A stretch of DNA of 34,953 bases from Jaapia argillacea MUCL 33604 (Eukaryota > Basidiomycota > Agaricomycetes > Jaapiales > Jaapiaceae). Position numbers and translations under genes: made by a program. Below, in pieces: positions 33,289 to 34,953 of this stretch (position 1 is its first letter; each line of letters starts with the position of its first letter). The stretch is from assembly GCA_000697665.1 (NCBI GenBank), contig KL197709.1, forward strand, positions 3,399,022 through 3,433,974. The letters run 5' to 3'. Under the pieces are notes generated by a model. That model saw only the letters and a list, made by a program, of their open reading frames with translations. It was not told where the DNA came from and searched no databases.

Positions 33289-33784
33289 AGGGATTGACCT
33301 GCAAGCCACGATGGGAGGAAACTAGTGTCGTCAGAGGGGCTGGCGAGTCACGAGCCCGGCACTGAGGTGTAGAGACCTCAGTGGCCTTGTAGGTAACCCG
33401 TAGTTGTTACACATGTCTAAACATGTTCCTGAGCCCACAGCTGTCTGCAGTCTTGAGACGAACAACCACCGGGCGCACACGCCTGTGCATATGCCCTAAG
33501 CGGAGAGGAATGCAATCTAATCGCATTCCTAGTGGATCAAGTCTCGCTACTTGGCCCTCTCTTAGAGGCCAAGTCTCAAGGATTTGTTAGAAAATAGAAT
33601 AGTGCCCTTTCACGCAGTCGACGCTCTCTCAAAGGAGGCTGATAGTGAATGGGCAAGTAATAGATGATGTATTTGAAAGAGGAAGCTACACGAATACACA
33701 TGTAAATTCAAACTCTGAAACCCAACTTCCCACACTCAGTCCAGAGTGATACTGGAGAGTATTCCCCAATAACCACCCATTACA
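33289..33784 (-). mobile_element. LTR, copy 2 (496 bp)
   Basis: The segment starts TGTGACGGG and ends CCATTACA, matching copy 1 at 17568-18101 at both ends and inside. On the minus strand it starts TGTAATGGGTGG and is immediately preceded by GGAGAGTGGGGGG, which looks like the polypurine tract that sits next to the 3' LTR of Copia-type retrotransposons. On that reading the element is leftward and its internal part would lie to the right of 33784. No primer-binding site is seen. Alternatively it is a solo LTR beside a chance purine run. Confidence 0.65.
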
Positions 33785-34545
33785 TAACCCCCCACTCTCC
33801 AGCATCCACTTGGTATCTGCCCCCCATTCTTTTGATCGAGAATTATTTGAGTATACACAACACCCAGTTGAAAAGTTGACAGTGAATTAGGAGGAAGGTA
33901 GGAATGGACAATCATAGGCCATATTCAGAAGATGCATGGAGGTGAGAATTTGTGCAGGTAGGTTGATTAAAATGAAGACAAGCCATAGCCAGAGATGGAG
34001 TTGAATATTTATGTTGGAAATATATAGTCAAATGAAGTAGAGTCATGAAATGCCCGAATATTTACTTGCAATCACCTTTTGAAGGTCAGGGAAGTCTGGT
34101 TGAGCATTCCATGGCATTTGACTGGACATGGCACCACAGGACTATAGTGACCTGTTCAAAGTACCCCCAGAGTAGAATAGAGGCACAATTCGTTCGGATC
34201 CTTGAATACTACCTTAGCAGGTGTTTTATCAGATGGCAAATGGAGCCAATGTATCAGGAGGCCCAAGTCAAACGAGGTGGGACTAGGAAACCTTGAATAA
34301 GAGTGGGATGCAAGGGAGCACTGGCAGACATGCAAACAAGTATCTTTAGGACCCATCAGCATGGAGTAGCTTGTACTGAGGTCAAGACATGAACAGGTAA
34401 CTTCAGTGGGGGAAGCATCAGTGACCATTGCCACGGAACTCCGTCTCTCCATTATGTGTTGCCAAGACTGTGAAGGGGATGTAAGATCGGACAAGATCTC
34501 AGTGGCGTGATTGAAGGAAGTAAGCTGGCTGAAACTGAAGTCCAA
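33785..34545. other. Possible decayed retroelement interior, no assignable gene
   Basis: A polypurine-like tract on the minus strand adjoins the LTR (33785-33801). A leftward ORF at 34156-34545 (129 codons) is Ser-rich with no reverse transcriptase, integrase or RNase H motif. It is the reverse strand of the start of the rightward frame that runs to the edge. I could not find gag or pol text in any frame. Confidence 0.3.
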
Positions 34546-34953
34546 ATGCCTTCTAATGCAACTTCGTATGCGAGAGGAGTTACCGAGGCACTCTCACGTC
34601 TTGCTAAGGACAGTCAATATATCAATCGAGATTACCAGGGATGTTTGGAGTTTGAATCCCTCGTTGAGATTTGCACAAACCTTTGTGATCGATGTGATGG
34701 ACTTGGCAAAGTTGGTCACTGTGACATTCGACTCGCTCGAGAGGAACTCAAAGTAGCTTGGTTAATGCTGGCTATCAACCTGCAAGCTGCAGCAGGTCTT
34801 GTCTTCTCGTCTGTCGATCTTTTGGTCTCCAAGCCTACCTCTGAGCCAAGCAGTTCTAACACCTCTTTTGTGTCCTGGAGACAACTGACGAACAGCCAGT
34901 CACCAGTCGCAGTCACCAGTCGCAGTGACTCGAACAGCCAGTCACCAGTCGCA
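34546..34953 (+). CDS. Unrecognised open frame running off the right edge
   Basis: The frame is open from just after TGA 34471-34473 to the window end (160 codons); the first ATG is 34546, giving 136 codons without a stop. No family is recognised. A Cys-rich patch, CTNLCDRCDGLGKVGHC (C-x3-C-x2-C-x8-C), could bind zinc. After it comes a hydrophobic stretch (VAWLMLAINLQAAAGLVF), then a Ser/Thr-rich tail that ends in a 14-residue repeat starting NSQSPVA. The length without stops in a region of decayed DNA argues for a real exon. It could also be part of the retroelement next to LTR copy 2. Confidence 0.4.
   Translation, partial: MPSNATSYARGVTEALSRLAKDSQYINRDYQGCLEFESLVEICTNLCDRCDGLGKVGHCDIRLAREELKVAWLMLAINLQAAAGLVFSSVDLLVSKPTSEPSSSNTSFVSWRQLTNSQSPVAVTSRSDSNSQSPVA
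34890..34953 (+). repeat. In-frame 42-bp tandem repeat with 13-bp sub-repeat, cut by edge
   Basis: GAACAGCCAGTCACCAGTCG starts at 34890 and again at 34932, 42 bp apart, a multiple of three in the open frame. Inside it GTCACCAGTCGCA occurs at 34899, 34912 and 34941, the first two back-to-back. The array may continue past the edge. Confidence 0.8.

Noticed and set aside
34156-34545. Leftward ORF of 129 codons as a retrotransposon pol fragment
   Set aside because: No reverse transcriptase, integrase or RNase H motif could be found, so it was not called despite its place beside the LTR.
1-34953. tRNA, rRNA or riboswitch genes
   Set aside because: No cloverleaf with the usual conserved bases and no rRNA-like text was seen on either strand by eye.

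Overview
The window looks like nuclear DNA of a basidiomycete fungus, most likely an agaricomycete. The evidence is the short introns (42-64 bp in nearly all models; GT..AG) that make reading frames line up, and the element families present: a KDZ transposase with a CxC-type cysteine cluster, a TET/JBP-like 2-oxoglutarate/Fe(II) dioxygenase, a Plavaka transposase, a Tnp2/CACTA-like protein and two basidiomycete-type DDE transposases. All family names come from recognising motifs and general sequence character by eye; no search was run.

Layout. 1-8748: a leftward five-exon gene running off the left edge (exons open throughout), a rightward TET/JBP-like dioxygenase pseudogene, a KDZ transposase pseudogene starting 68 bp behind it, a C-terminal fragment of an unrecognised family, and a second apparently intact gene (320 aa) whose C-terminus is related to that fragment. 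8749-11450: no genes, with three tandem arrays (about 70 bp degenerate, exact 85 bp, exact 71 bp). 11454-12585: weak leftward gene model(s). 12879-16042: broken Plavaka transposase. 16043-18101: no gene, one dispersed duplication and an LTR. 18103-20207: broken gene joining two SAP-like modules to the C-terminal part of a Tnp2-like protein. 20208-22318: no gene, a 225-bp tandem duplication. 22319-28967: two decayed DDE transposases, both leftward. 28968-32073: T-rich then A-rich DNA with one unrecognised ORF. 32074-32912: a 32-bp minisatellite that reverses orientation part-way. 33289-33784: second LTR of the same family. 34546-34953: an open reading frame running off the right edge with a repeated C-terminal end.

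How it fits together. This is a transposon graveyard with a few intact islands. Nearly all premature stops in the decayed genes are TGA, often where the family context suggests arginine, which points to C-to-T loss at CGA codons and so to cytosine-methylation-linked decay. The same locus carries a relic of a dioxygenase of the class that oxidises 5-methylcytosine, next to a KDZ transposase, the association described for basidiomycete TET/JBP genes (Iyer and colleagues, 2014). The two genes with open frames on either side of that unit are the best candidates for undescribed partners or cargo.
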